This document shows, one piece after another, positions 15,124-23,718 of a stretch of DNA of 64,000 bases. The notes below the pieces were generated by a model, which saw only the letters and a program-made list of their open reading frames with translations, was not told where the DNA came from and searched no databases. A program made the translations under genes and the position numbers. Source of the DNA: Actinomycetospora soli (GTDB lineage: Bacteria > Actinomycetota > Actinomycetes > Mycobacteriales > Pseudonocardiaceae). Position 1 is the stretch's first letter; each line of letters starts with the position of its first letter. The DNA is taken from contig NZ_JAJNDA010000024.1 in NCBI RefSeq assembly GCF_021026295.1, forward strand, positions 1-64,000, in the 5' to 3' direction.

Positions 15124-15944
15124 CCGGCCATCTGCTGGAGGCGCGCGATCCGGTCGGCGATCGGCGGGTGGGTGGAGAACAGCTTCGCCATGCCCTCGCC
15201 CGCCCGGAACGGGTTGGCGATCATCAGGTGGGACTGCGAGACCAGCCGGGGTTCGGGCGGCAGCGGCGCCGCCTGCGTGCCGTACTCCAGCTTGTGCAGC
15301 GCGGACGCGAGCGCGAGCGGGTCGCCGGTGAGCTGCGCGCCGCTGGCGTCGGCCTGGTACTCGCGGGTGCGGCTCACGGCCATCTGCACGATGCCGGCGG
15401 CCACCGGCCCCACGAGCGCGAGCAGCATCGTCGCGAGGATGTTCCGGCTGCCGCCGAAGAGCTGGGCGCCGAGCGCCACGTAGGTGACGACGCTGGAGAG
15501 CGCTCCTGCCACGGACGAGATCAGGATGTCGCGGTTGTAGACGTGGGAGAGCTCGTGGCCGAGCACCCCGCGCAGCTCACGCTCGTCGAGCAGCCGCAGG
15601 ATGCCGGTCGTGGCGCAGACGGCGGCGTTGCGCGGGTTGCGGCCGGTGGCGAAGGCGTTCGGCGCCTCGGTGGGACTCACGTAGAGCCGCGGCATCGGCT
15701 GGTGCGCGGCCGAGGCGAGCTCGCGCACGATGCGGTACATCACGGGCTGCTCGGCCTCGGTCACCGGCACGGCGTGCATGGCGCGCAGCGCGAGCCGGTC
15801 CGAGAAGAAGTACGAGTAGCCGTTCACCCCGAGCGCGACCAGCAGGGCGAGGAACAGCCCGCCGCGCCCGAACAACGAGCCGATGACCAGGATGAACGCG
15901 CTCAGTGCCCCGAGGAGCACGGCCGTCTTGAGCCCGTTGCGCAC
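15114..15944 (-). CDS. htpX: Zinc metalloprotease HtpX
   Basis: 276 residues, M48 family membrane protease for quality control of membrane proteins. Seen: two N-terminal helices ([40 protein letters not shown]), the zinc motif VLGHELSHV (about residues 142-150), two further helices, the third zinc ligand in [13 protein letters not shown], and [16 protein letters not shown] at the end. Length and order are standard for HtpX. GTG 15944 follows GGAAGGG. Confidence 0.94.
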   Translation of the reverse strand: MRNGLKTAVLLGALSAFILVIGSLFGRGGLFLALLVALGVNGYSYFFSDRLALRAMHAVPVTEAEQPVMYRIVRELASAAHQPMPRLYVSPTEAPNAFATGRNPRNAAVCATTGILRLLDERELRGVLGHELSHVYNRDILISSVAGALSSVVTYVALGAQLFGGSRNILATMLLALVGPVAAGIVQMAVSRTREYQADASGAQLTGDPLALASALHKLEYGTQAAPLPPEPRLVSQSHLMIANPFRAGEGMAKLFSTHPPIADRIARLQQMAGHG

Positions 15945-16019
15945 CGTCGTCGCCCTTCCTGCCGATCCGACCGGTCGTACGCACGGATCAACGAACGGGC
16001 GAGGGAGCGCGTTCCCGGG

Positions 16020-16595
16020 TCAGCCGCGGGCGGCCCGGATCTGCTCCGCCGACACGCCCAGGGCCTCCAGGTCCTCGGGTCGGCTGTTGCGCAGGAAGTG
16101 CTCCATCCCGACCTTGAGGAACAGGCCCCGCGCGGTCCCGACGACGGGCCCGTCCTGCGCGTCGAGGTGGGCGGTGCCGGTGAGGTACAGCTTGCGGTCG
16201 ACGCGGCCGTCGACACGGCCGTGCAGCCACAGGGTCGACCCGATCGGCATGGGCCGGCGGAAGTCGGTCTCCAGCCGTGCCGTGACGCAGGGCCGCGTGA
16301 CCAGGGAGACCACCGCTCCGAGGACCTCGTCGAACGCCGCGGTGAGCAGCCCGCCGTGCAGCAGGCCGGGGGCGCCCTGCTGGTCGGGCCGCAGCTCCAT
16401 CCGGCTCCACACCGCCGCCGCGCCGTCCGCGTCGTCGGCCACCCAGGACCTCAGGCGCAGCCCGTGCGGCAGGTCGGCGCAGCCGAAGCACACCGCGGAG
16501 TGCGCCGGGATCCGCTCGCCGACACCCGGGGCGTCCGCGTGGCGGACGGCTCTCCTGGCGTCGGCGGGGAGTTCCAGGCTGGGGGACGCGGCCAT
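16020..16595 (-). CDS. PaaI-type hotdog-fold thioesterase
   Basis: 191 residues. The hotdog core shows GLLHGGLLTAAFDEVLGAV (about 80-98) with the HGG motif, LETDFRRPMPIGSTLWLHGRV, and FLKVGMEHFL near the end. An N-terminal ~40-residue extension has CFGC, a possible metal pair seen in some such proteins. Likely hydrolyses acyl-CoA thioesters; substrate unknown. The -10 element TAGCGT lies 6 bases before ATG 16595, so the mRNA is probably leaderless. Divergent from the enoyl-CoA hydratase-like gene. Confidence 0.82.
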   Translation of the reverse strand: MAASPSLELPADARRAVRHADAPGVGERIPAHSAVCFGCADLPHGLRLRSWVADDADGAAAVWSRMELRPDQQGAPGLLHGGLLTAAFDEVLGAVVSLVTRPCVTARLETDFRRPMPIGSTLWLHGRVDGRVDRKLYLTGTAHLDAQDGPVVGTARGLFLKVGMEHFLRNSRPEDLEALGVSAEQIRAARG

Positions 16596-16601
16596 GAGCG
16601 C

Positions 16602-16607
16602 ACGCTA
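16602..16607 (-). promoter_or_regulatory. -10 element (TAGCGT) of a leaderless thioesterase transcript
   Basis: On the minus strand TAGCGT is followed by 6 bases and the ATG at 16595. No ribosome site is present between them. Confidence 0.5.
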
Positions 16608-16631
16608 ACGGTCTCGGGGAGGATGTCGGCC

Positions 16632-17465
16632 GTGGCAGACAACACCCCCGACGTCCTGCTCGAGCGGATCGCGCCGGAGGGCGCGCGGGAGGACAGCGGC
16701 GTCATCGCGCTCGTGACGCTGCGCGACCCGAAGCGGCGCAACGCGATGAGCCGTGCCCTCTCGGACGCTCTCGTCGCGGTCCTCGACGAGGTGGAGGCCG
16801 ACGAGCGCGTCCACGCCGTCGTCGTCACCGGCGCCGCCGACCGCGGACCCGCGTTCTGCGCGGGCGGCGACCTCGACGAGCTGGCGGCCGTCGGCGCGAC
16901 GACCGGGCAGGACGGCGAGGACTCCATCCGCGGCGTCTACGCGGGATTCCTCCGCCTCGCCGCCTGTCCGCTGCCGACGATCGCCGCCGTCGACGGGCCC
17001 GCGGTGGGGGCGGGCATCAACATGGCGCTCGCCGCCGACATCCGGCTCGCCGGGGACACCGCGCGCTTCGAGCCCGGCTTCCTGCGCCTGGGCATCCACC
17101 CGGGCGGCGGCATGACGTGGATGACCCAGCGCCTCGTCGGGCAGCAGACCACGATCGCGATGCTGCTCGGCGGCGAGGCGATGGACGCGGCCGCCGCGGA
17201 GCGGACCGGGCTCGTGCTGCGCCGGGTCCCGGGTGAGGTGCCCGAGCAGGGCCACTCGCCCGTCGTGGTGGAGGCGCTGCGCCTCGCGGGGTTCTCGGCG
17301 CGTGCCGGTCGGGACCTGGTGCGCGCCACCAAGGCGTCGATCCGCACGACCTCCGCGCTCACCGACCACGCGGAGGCGGTGACGGTGGAGGTCGGGCCGC
17401 AGCTCGCGTCGCTGCGCTCGCCGGCGTTCCGGGAGGGGCTGGAGCGACTCCGGAAGCGGTCGTGA
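16632..17465 (+). CDS. Enoyl-CoA hydratase/isomerase family protein lacking catalytic Glu pair
   Basis: 277-residue crotonase-fold protein. The oxyanion-hole segments GPAFCAGGDLDEL and GPAVGAGINMALAADIRLA are intact. In rat mitochondrial hydratase the catalytic Glu144 sits in GGGCE and Glu164 in QPE; here those positions read Asn (GAGIN) and Phe (ARFEPGF). It may therefore catalyse another crotonase-fold reaction or only bind CoA esters. Start: GGGGAGG at 16616-16622 touches an ATG at 16623, so GTG 16632, nine bases on, is preferred; the ATG would add three residues. Confidence 0.8.
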   Translation: MADNTPDVLLERIAPEGAREDSGVIALVTLRDPKRRNAMSRALSDALVAVLDEVEADERVHAVVVTGAADRGPAFCAGGDLDELAAVGATTGQDGEDSIRGVYAGFLRLAACPLPTIAAVDGPAVGAGINMALAADIRLAGDTARFEPGFLRLGIHPGGGMTWMTQRLVGQQTTIAMLLGGEAMDAAAAERTGLVLRRVPGEVPEQGHSPVVVEALRLAGFSARAGRDLVRATKASIRTTSALTDHAEAVTVEVGPQLASLRSPAFREGLERLRKRS

Positions 17466-17533
17466 GGTCACCTTGTTCGGTCCAGCGCTGTGACCCGTGA
17501 CGAACCCGGCCCGTGCGGCGATCACCACAGGGT

Positions 17534-17539
17534 TAGCGT
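17534..17539 (+). promoter_or_regulatory. Candidate -10 (TAGCGT) for korAB
   Basis: TAGCGT fits the SigA-type -10 and lies 61 bases before the korA start. A TTGACG at 17546 could instead be a -35 with CAGGAT near 17570 as a poorer -10. Confidence 0.35.
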
Positions 17540-17599
17540 GGAGATTTGACGTGGTGTTTGCGCGCGCCACGCAGGATGAGGAAGGGACTGGATCGCTCG

Positions 17600-19519
17600 A
17601 TGAGCACTGACACCGAGGTCGGGGCCGATCTCCCCGACCGCCTGGTGGCCCACGGCGAGATCCGGCAGACCGAGGTCAGGCAGACCCACCGCGTCGTCAT
17701 CCGCTTCGCCGGTGACTCCGGCGACGGGATGCAGCTGACCGGGGACCGGTTCACCTCGGAGGCCGCGGCGTTCGGCAACGACCTGGCCACCCTGCCCAAC
17801 TTCCCCGCCGAGATCCGGGCCCCTGCCGGGACGCTGCCCGGGGTGTCGAGCTTCCAGCTCCACTTCGCCGACTACGACATCCTGACCCCGGGTGACCGGC
17901 CGGACGTCCTCGTCGCGATGAACCCGGCGGCGCTCAAGGCGAACCTGAAGGACCTGCCGCACGGCCAGGTGCTGATCGTGAACACCGACGAGTTCACGAA
18001 GCGGAACCTGGCGAAGGTCGGCTACGAGTCGAACCCGCTCGAGGACGACTCGCTGGCGCCGTACCAGGTGCACCAGGTCGCGATGGCGACGATCACGCGC
18101 ACCGCGCTCGAGCCGACCGGCATGTCCAAGAAGGACGCCGAGCGTGCGAAGAACATGTTCGCGCTCGGGCTGCTGTCGTGGATGTACCACCGCGGCACCG
18201 AGGGCACCGAGCAGTTCCTGCGCGAGAAGTTCGCCAAGAAGCCGGAGCTGGCCGAGGCCAACATCCTCGCGTTCCGCACCGGCTGGAACTACGGCGAGAC
18301 CACCGAGTCGTTCGCGGTCACCTACGAGGTCGCGCCGGCGGCGCTGCCCACGGGCACCTACCGCCAGATCACCGGCAACCTCGCGCTCGCCTACGGCGTC
18401 GTCGCCGCCGGGCAGCTCTCGAAGCTCCCGGTGTTCCTCGGCACCTACCCGATCACCCCGGCCTCCGACGTGCTGCACGAGCTGTCCAAGCACAAGGGCA
18501 TGGGCGTGACCACGTTCCAGGCCGAGGACGAGATCGCGGGCATCGGCGCGGCGCTCGGCGCCTCGTTCGGCGGCGCGCTCGGCGTCACGTCGACCTCCGG
18601 GCCGGGTGTGGCGCTGAAGTCGGAGACGATCGGTCTCGCCGTTGCGCTCGAGCTGCCGCTGCTGATCCTCGACGTGCAGCGCGGCGGCCCGTCGACCGGT
18701 CTGCCGACCAAGACCGAGCAGGCCGACCTGCTGCAGGCCATGTACGGCCGCAACGGCGAGGCCCCGGTGCCGATCATCGCGCCGGCGTCGCCGAGCGAGT
18801 GCTTCGACGCCGCCATCCAGGCCGCGCACATCGCCCTGAAGTACCGCACGCCGGTCTTCCTGCTCTCCGACGGCGCGATCGCCAACGGCTCCGAGCCGTG
18901 GAACGTGCCCGACGTGGCGGACCTGCCCGACCTGTCCGTCGAGTTCGCCACCGAGCCGAACTCGCCCGACGGCAGCGAGTTCTGGCCGTACCTGCGCGAC
19001 GACGACACCCTGGCCCGTCCGTGGGCGGTCCCGGGCACGCCGGGCCTCGAGCACCGCATCGGCGGCCTGGAGAAGGCCGACGGGCGCGGCTCGATCTCCT
19101 ACGACCCGGACAACCACGACCGCATGGTCCGGCTGCGCCAGGCCAAGATCGACGGTGTCGAGGTCGACGACGTCACCGTCGACGACCCGTCCGGCGAGGC
19201 CGAGGTGCTCGTGCTCGGCTGGGGCTCGACGTTCGGGCCGATCGGTGCGGCGTGCCGCCGCGTCCGCGCCGCCGGCATGAACGTGGCGCAGGCGCACGTG
19301 CGCTCGATGAACCCGCTGCCGGGCAACCTCGGCGACGTGCTGGCCCGCTACCGCCGCGTCGTCGTCCCGGAGATGAACCTCGGCCAGTTCGCGATGATGC
19401 TGCGCGCGAAGTACCTGGTCGACGTCCGCTCCTACACCAAGGTGGCCGGCCTGCCGTTCCAGGCCGAAGAGCTCGCCGGCGTCCTCACCGACGCCGTGAA
19501 GGGGGACCTTCCCGCATGA
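17600..19519 (+). CDS. korA: 2-oxoglutarate:ferredoxin oxidoreductase, fused gamma/alpha subunit
   Basis: 639 residues. The gamma domain is N-terminal (RVVIRFAGDSGDGMQLTGDRF, about 35-55, to ~residue 200); the alpha domain follows (FLGTYPITPASDVLHELS, TSTSGPGVALKSETIGLA, LDVQRGGPSTGLPTKTEQADL). With KorB it converts 2-oxoglutarate and CoA to succinyl-CoA, CO2 and reduced ferredoxin in the TCA cycle, as in mycobacteria where it replaces or supplements the NAD-linked dehydrogenase (family knowledge). ATG 17600 is chosen; an in-frame ATG 24 bases upstream is possible because GAGGAAGG lies between them. The 3' end overlaps korB by 4 bases. Confidence 0.94.
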   Translation: MSTDTEVGADLPDRLVAHGEIRQTEVRQTHRVVIRFAGDSGDGMQLTGDRFTSEAAAFGNDLATLPNFPAEIRAPAGTLPGVSSFQLHFADYDILTPGDRPDVLVAMNPAALKANLKDLPHGQVLIVNTDEFTKRNLAKVGYESNPLEDDSLAPYQVHQVAMATITRTALEPTGMSKKDAERAKNMFALGLLSWMYHRGTEGTEQFLREKFAKKPELAEANILAFRTGWNYGETTESFAVTYEVAPAALPTGTYRQITGNLALAYGVVAAGQLSKLPVFLGTYPITPASDVLHELSKHKGMGVTTFQAEDEIAGIGAALGASFGGALGVTSTSGPGVALKSETIGLAVALELPLLILDVQRGGPSTGLPTKTEQADLLQAMYGRNGEAPVPIIAPASPSECFDAAIQAAHIALKYRTPVFLLSDGAIANGSEPWNVPDVADLPDLSVEFATEPNSPDGSEFWPYLRDDDTLARPWAVPGTPGLEHRIGGLEKADGRGSISYDPDNHDRMVRLRQAKIDGVEVDDVTVDDPSGEAEVLVLGWGSTFGPIGAACRRVRAAGMNVAQAHVRSMNPLPGNLGDVLARYRRVVVPEMNLGQFAMMLRAKYLVDVRSYTKVAGLPFQAEELAGVLTDAVKGDLPA

Positions 19520-20610
19520 CCGCCGTGGACCTGCCCACCCCCCAGCTCGGGGGCCTGGACCTCGTTCCCACCACCGACGCCCCGCAGAAGGCGAAGGACT
19601 ACACCTCCGACCAGGAGGTGCGCTGGTGCCCGGGCTGCGGTGACTACGCCGTGCTCGCCTCGGTGCGGTCCTTCCTGCCCGAGCTCGGCCTCAAGCGCGA
19701 GAACATCGTGTTCGTCTCGGGCATCGGCTGCTCGTCGCGCTTCCCGTACTACCTCGACACCTACGGGATGCACTCGATCCACGGCCGCGCGCCGGCGATC
19801 GCGACCGGGCTCGCGGTGTCGCGGCCGGACCTGTCGGTGTGGGTCGTGACCGGTGACGGCGACGCGCTCTCGATCGGTGGCAACCACCTGATCCACGCGC
19901 TGCGCCGCAACATGAACATCACGATCCTGCTGTTCAACAACCGGATCTACGGGCTGACCAAGGGCCAGTACTCGCCGACCTCGGAGGTCGGCAAGGTCAC
20001 GAAGTCGACCCCGATGGGCTCCGTCGACGCCCCGTTCAACCCGGTCTCGCTCGCCCTGGGCGCGGAGGCCACGTTCGTCGGCCGCGCGCTGGACTCCGAC
20101 CGCAAGGGCCTCACCGAGGTCCTGCGCCAGGCCGCCGCGCACCGCGGCGCCTCCCTGGTGGAGATCTTCCAGGACTGCCCGATCTTCAACGACGGGTCGT
20201 TCGACGTCCTGCGCAAGGGCGACGACGTGGCCCAGCGGCTCATCCCGCTGGCCGACGGCGAGCCCATCCGGTTCGGCAACGACGGCGAGTACGGCGTCGT
20301 GCGCTCGGACTCCGGCGGGCTCGAGGTGCGCCCGGTGGCCGAGGTCGGCGAGGACGCCCTCGTCACCCACCGCGCCGGCGAGCAGGACCCGACGCAGGCG
20401 TTCGCGCTCTCGCGGCTGTCCGACCAGGACCTGACGCACACCGTCACGGGCATCTTCCGCAAGGTCGACCGGCCCACCTACGACGACGGTGCCCGCGCGC
20501 AGGTGAAGGCCGCCACCGAGCAGGCCGAGCAGCGCGGCGACAACCTGCAGGCACTGCTCACGGGCAAGGACACCTGGGCGGTCATGCCGACGCCCGAGCA
20601 GGAGGCGTAG
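19516..20610 (+). CDS. korB: 2-oxoglutarate:ferredoxin oxidoreductase beta subunit
   Basis: 364 residues, the thiamine pyrophosphate-binding subunit. Seen: RWCPGCGDYAVL (about 37-48), the [4Fe-4S] cysteines with SGIGCSSRFPYYL, the TPP motif TGDGDALSIGGNHLIHALRRNMNITILLFNN (about 113-143) and YGLTKGQYSPTS. It forms an alpha2beta2-type complex with KorA and passes electrons to ferredoxin. ATG 19516 overlaps the korA stop (ATGA). A strong hairpin terminator follows. Confidence 0.95.
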   Translation: MTAVDLPTPQLGGLDLVPTTDAPQKAKDYTSDQEVRWCPGCGDYAVLASVRSFLPELGLKRENIVFVSGIGCSSRFPYYLDTYGMHSIHGRAPAIATGLAVSRPDLSVWVVTGDGDALSIGGNHLIHALRRNMNITILLFNNRIYGLTKGQYSPTSEVGKVTKSTPMGSVDAPFNPVSLALGAEATFVGRALDSDRKGLTEVLRQAAAHRGASLVEIFQDCPIFNDGSFDVLRKGDDVAQRLIPLADGEPIRFGNDGEYGVVRSDSGGLEVRPVAEVGEDALVTHRAGEQDPTQAFALSRLSDQDLTHTVTGIFRKVDRPTYDDGARAQVKAATEQAEQRGDNLQALLTGKDTWAVMPTPEQEA

Positions 20611-20640
20611 GACTCCCGGAGCACTCCTCCGCACGACGAC

Positions 20641-20672
20641 GAGGCCGGTCCCCCGACGCGGGGGCCGGCCTC
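20641..20672 (+). terminator. Terminator of korAB
   Basis: Inverted repeat GAGGCCGG-CCCCC / GGGGG-CCGGCCTC with one bulged T and a GACGC loop, 30 bases after the korB stop. Confidence 0.75.
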
Positions 20673-20743
20673 GTGTCGTCCGCGAGCCCGGTCCGCGGCC
20701 GCGAGGTGCACACCAGGCAGTCCCGGCCGCCCGCGAACCTGCC

Positions 20744-21661
20744 TCACGTCCCTCTCGCGCCCAGCGCCTCCAGCGCCACGCGGCGCCCCACCTCGACCGC
20801 CTCGCGCAGCACCGCCTCGTCGGTCTCGCGCTGGCCGACGTCACGGCTGCCCGCGGGGGGCCGCAGCGCGTGCACCGTGTCCGCGCACCGGCCGCGGAGG
20901 TCCTCCTCGTCGGCCAGCTGGCGCTCGTGGCGGTCCCGCCAGGCCGCGGCCGCACCCGGCGTCCCGAGCCTCAGGACCAGCCGCGCCAGCAGGTCGCCCG
21001 AGCGCCACGGCGGGCGGACCGGGTCGTCCTCGCGGCGGGTCCGCAGGAGGAGCACGTGCGTCATGCCCTGGGCCAGCGGCGTCCGGTACGGCAGCGTCTC
21101 GGCCAGCGCCGCGTCCAGGAACCGCCGCCCGCCCACCTCCACCGGCGGCCCGCCGAGGATCGGCAGGTGTGTGGACGCCCGCACGGCGGCGCGCAGCGAG
21201 GCGTCGTCGTGCACGAGCGGCCGCAGGTCCACCGAGGCGCCCGTGTCGGCGTCGGTCGCCATGGGGTGCAGCGGCACCGGCGACGCGCGCACGGCCGCCC
21301 ACTCGAGCGGCACCACGTCGCGGTAGAGCTCGTCGGTCACCCACCGCATGTCGACGAGCGGGCGCCCGCGCAGCATCCGCGCCACGCCCGTCACCCGCCG
21401 CATCACGCCGGGCCGGTACCAGGCCGGGATGCCGCGCGCGGTCTCCCCGGCGACGAACCACGCGCCGTTGATGGTGCCCGCCGAGGCCCCGTACACGGCG
21501 TCGAACGCGGTGGAGAGGCCCGCCTCCGCGAGCCCCAGCGCCATCCCGCCCGACAGCGTCGCCCGCGAGCCGCCGCCCTCGATCGCCAGCGCGACCCGGT
21601 GTCCGTCGTCGGAGGAGCCGCGTTCCCGCCGGGCCCGCAGGATCTCGATCACCGGGTGCAC
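20744..21661 (-). CDS. Patatin-like phospholipase
   Basis: 305 residues. Seen: oxyanion hole IEGGGSRATLSGG (about 27-39), nucleophile elbow YGASAGTINGA (Ser near 59), and the aspartate of the catalytic dyad in RFLDAALAETLPY (DAA instead of the more usual DGG). No signal peptide. Acts on lipid acyl esters; the physiological lipid is not predictable. GTG 21661 begins MHPVIEILRARR, typical for this actinobacterial subgroup. Divergent from the RarD-like gene. Confidence 0.88.
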   Translation of the reverse strand: MHPVIEILRARRERGSSDDGHRVALAIEGGGSRATLSGGMALGLAEAGLSTAFDAVYGASAGTINGAWFVAGETARGIPAWYRPGVMRRVTGVARMLRGRPLVDMRWVTDELYRDVVPLEWAAVRASPVPLHPMATDADTGASVDLRPLVHDDASLRAAVRASTHLPILGGPPVEVGGRRFLDAALAETLPYRTPLAQGMTHVLLLRTRREDDPVRPPWRSGDLLARLVLRLGTPGAAAAWRDRHERQLADEEDLRGRCADTVHALRPPAGSRDVGQRETDEAVLREAVEVGRRVALEALGARGT

Positions 21662-21759
21662 GTGGTCATGTTCGTGGACGGGGCGCCGACGGGTCGGCCT
21701 GCCACCTCCTCGCGAATAGCAGGTGCGTAGCGCACGTATCCCGTGATGGGGTCGAGGTC

Positions 21760-22713
21760 GTGCCGGACGAACGAGCGACGACCGACCCGACCGTCCGCCC
21801 TCCCCGCTCGGGTCTCGCCGCCGCGCTCGGCGCGTACGTCCTGTGGGGCGCGTTCCCGGCCTTCTGGCCGCTCCTGGCCCCCGCGGGGTCGGTCGAGATC
21901 CTCGCCCACCGGATCGCCTGGACGCTGGTGGGGATGCTCGTCGTCCTCACGGCGGTGCGCGGCTGGTCGGAGCTGCGCGGGCAGTCGCTGCGCACCTGGC
22001 TGACGATCACCGCCGCGAGCGTGCTGATCACCATCAACTGGGGCGTCTTCATCTGGGGCGTCACGCACGACCGCGTGGTCGAGAGCGCCCTGGGCTACTA
22101 CGTGAACCCGCTGGTCTCGGTGGTGCTCGCCGTGCTCGTCCTCGGCGAGCGGCTGCGGCGCACCCAGTGGGTCGCCGTCGGGGTCGCGACGGTGGCCGTG
22201 GCGGTGCTCTGGGCGGGCACCGGCGCGCTGCCGTGGGTCTCCCTCGTCCTCGCCGGCAGCTTCGGCCTCTACGGCCTGCTGAAGAAGCGGGTGCAGCTCG
22301 CGCCCGTCGCCGGGCTCACCGCCGAGGGCTTCCTCCTCGGGCCGGTCGCGATCGGCTACCTGGTGTGGCTGCAGGCGGTCGGCGTCGGCACGTTCGGCCA
22401 GGGCACCGGGCACACCGTGCTGCTGGTCCTCGCCGGGCCGGTCACGGCGCTGCCGCTGCTGCTGTTCGCCTTCGGCGCGAAGCGGCTCCCCCTGGCCACC
22501 CTCGGGCTGCTGCAGTACGTGAACCCGACGATGCAGTTCGCCTGGGGCGTGCTCGTCGACCACGAGCCGATGCCGCCCGCGCGGTGGGTCGGGTTCGTGC
22601 TCGTGTGGGTCGCGCTGCTGGTGTTCGCCGTCGACGGGTGGACCTCGTCCCGACGACGGGTGTCGGGCCCCGCCGGGGCCCGTCCGCCTCAGCCGACGCG
22701 GTCGACGGTGTAG
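21760..22713 (+). CDS. rarD: RarD-type EamA permease
   Basis: 317 residues, ten membrane helices in two EamA halves. Seen: AYVLWGAFPAFWPLL and HRIAWTLVGM in the first helices, TINWGVFIWGV, ESALGYYVNPLVSVVLAVLVLGERL, and RLPLATLGLLQYVNPTMQFAWGV in the second half, all characteristic of RarD (chloramphenicol-sensitivity protein family; real substrate unknown). GTG 21760 lies in a 98-base divergent gap with the patatin gene. The 3' end overlaps the convergent polyprenyl synthase by 25 bases. Confidence 0.87.
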   Translation: MPDERATTDPTVRPPRSGLAAALGAYVLWGAFPAFWPLLAPAGSVEILAHRIAWTLVGMLVVLTAVRGWSELRGQSLRTWLTITAASVLITINWGVFIWGVTHDRVVESALGYYVNPLVSVVLAVLVLGERLRRTQWVAVGVATVAVAVLWAGTGALPWVSLVLAGSFGLYGLLKKRVQLAPVAGLTAEGFLLGPVAIGYLVWLQAVGVGTFGQGTGHTVLLVLAGPVTALPLLLFAFGAKRLPLATLGLLQYVNPTMQFAWGVLVDHEPMPPARWVGFVLVWVALLVFAVDGWTSSRRRVSGPAGARPPQPTRSTV

Positions 22714-23714
22714 TCCAGCAGCGCCGCGAGGGCATCGCGGGCGGGACCCGCCGGCAGCCCCGCCAGCTCGGCCCGGGCGGCGTCCGCCTGCTCGTCGAGG
22801 GCGGTGCGGGCGCGGGCGAGGCCGTCCGAGGCGCGCAGGATGCCGAGGGCCTCGTCGACCACCGCGTCGTCGGCGATCTCCTTCTCCCCCACCCCCAGGG
22901 CGCGGAGCCGGTCGGCGTCCGGACCGTCGTCGGCCAGCGCGTAGAGCACCGGCAGCGTCGCGACGCCCTCCCGCAGGTCCGTGCCCGGCGTCTTGCCCGA
23001 GTCCCCCGACGGCGAGGCGATGTCGATGATGTCGTCGGAGACCTGGAAGGCCGTGCCGATGATCTCGCCGAAGCGCCGCAGCGCCTCCACGTGCTCCGGG
23101 GCCGCGCCCGCGAACATCGCACCGAACCGACCCGCCGTCGCGATGAGGGAGCCGGTCTTCTCCGCGATGACCGCCATGTAGTGCTCGACGGGATCGTCGC
23201 CGCGGGCACCGCGGGTCTCCCGCATCTGGCCGGTCACGAGCTCGGCGAACGTCTCGGCGATGATCCGCACCGCGTCCGGCCCGAGCTGGGAGACGAGCCG
23301 GGAGGCGTGGGCGAACAGGTAGTCGCCGGTGAGGATCGCGACGGTGTTGTCCCACCGCGCGTTGGCGCTCTGCGCACCGCGGCGCATCACGGCCTCGTCC
23401 ATCACGTCGTCGTGGTAGAGCGTCGCGAGGTGGACGAGCTCCACCGACGTGGCGGCGACCACGACGTCCTCGCTGGTGCCGCCCGCCAGCTGGGCGGCGA
23501 GCAGCGTCAGGAGCGGACGGAACCGTTTGCCGCCGGCCTCGATGAGGTGCAGCGACGTGTCCGCCACGAAGCGGTAGTCGCTGTGCACCTCCTGGCGGAG
23601 CAGGTCCTCCACGCGTTCCAGTCCGGACGCCACCTCGGCCGCGAGGGCCTCGTCACCGAGGGGGAGTCCGGCGACCTGGGTCAGTCCGTGCGGGGCCGGG
23701 CGCTGCGTGCTCAC
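22689..23714 (-). CDS. Long-chain polyprenyl diphosphate synthase (menaquinone side chain)
   Basis: 341 residues, all-trans prenyltransferase. The first Asp-rich motif is HLATLYHDDVMDEAVMRRG (DDVMD near 103-107), the second FQVSDDIIDIASPSGDSGK (DDIID). GGKRFRP binds isopentenyl diphosphate. The first motif is followed by small residues as in hepta- to decaprenyl synthases. It likely makes the isoprenoid tail attached by MenA (gene at 59.6 kb). It follows nuoN after 4 bases but has its own -10 inside the nuoN end. GTG 23714 chosen. Confidence 0.9.
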   Translation of the reverse strand: MSTQRPAPHGLTQVAGLPLGDEALAAEVASGLERVEDLLRQEVHSDYRFVADTSLHLIEAGGKRFRPLLTLLAAQLAGGTSEDVVVAATSVELVHLATLYHDDVMDEAVMRRGAQSANARWDNTVAILTGDYLFAHASRLVSQLGPDAVRIIAETFAELVTGQMRETRGARGDDPVEHYMAVIAEKTGSLIATAGRFGAMFAGAAPEHVEALRRFGEIIGTAFQVSDDIIDIASPSGDSGKTPGTDLREGVATLPVLYALADDGPDADRLRALGVGEKEIADDAVVDEALGILRASDGLARARTALDEQADAARAELAGLPAGPARDALAALLDYTVDRVG

Positions 23715-23718
23715 TCCC

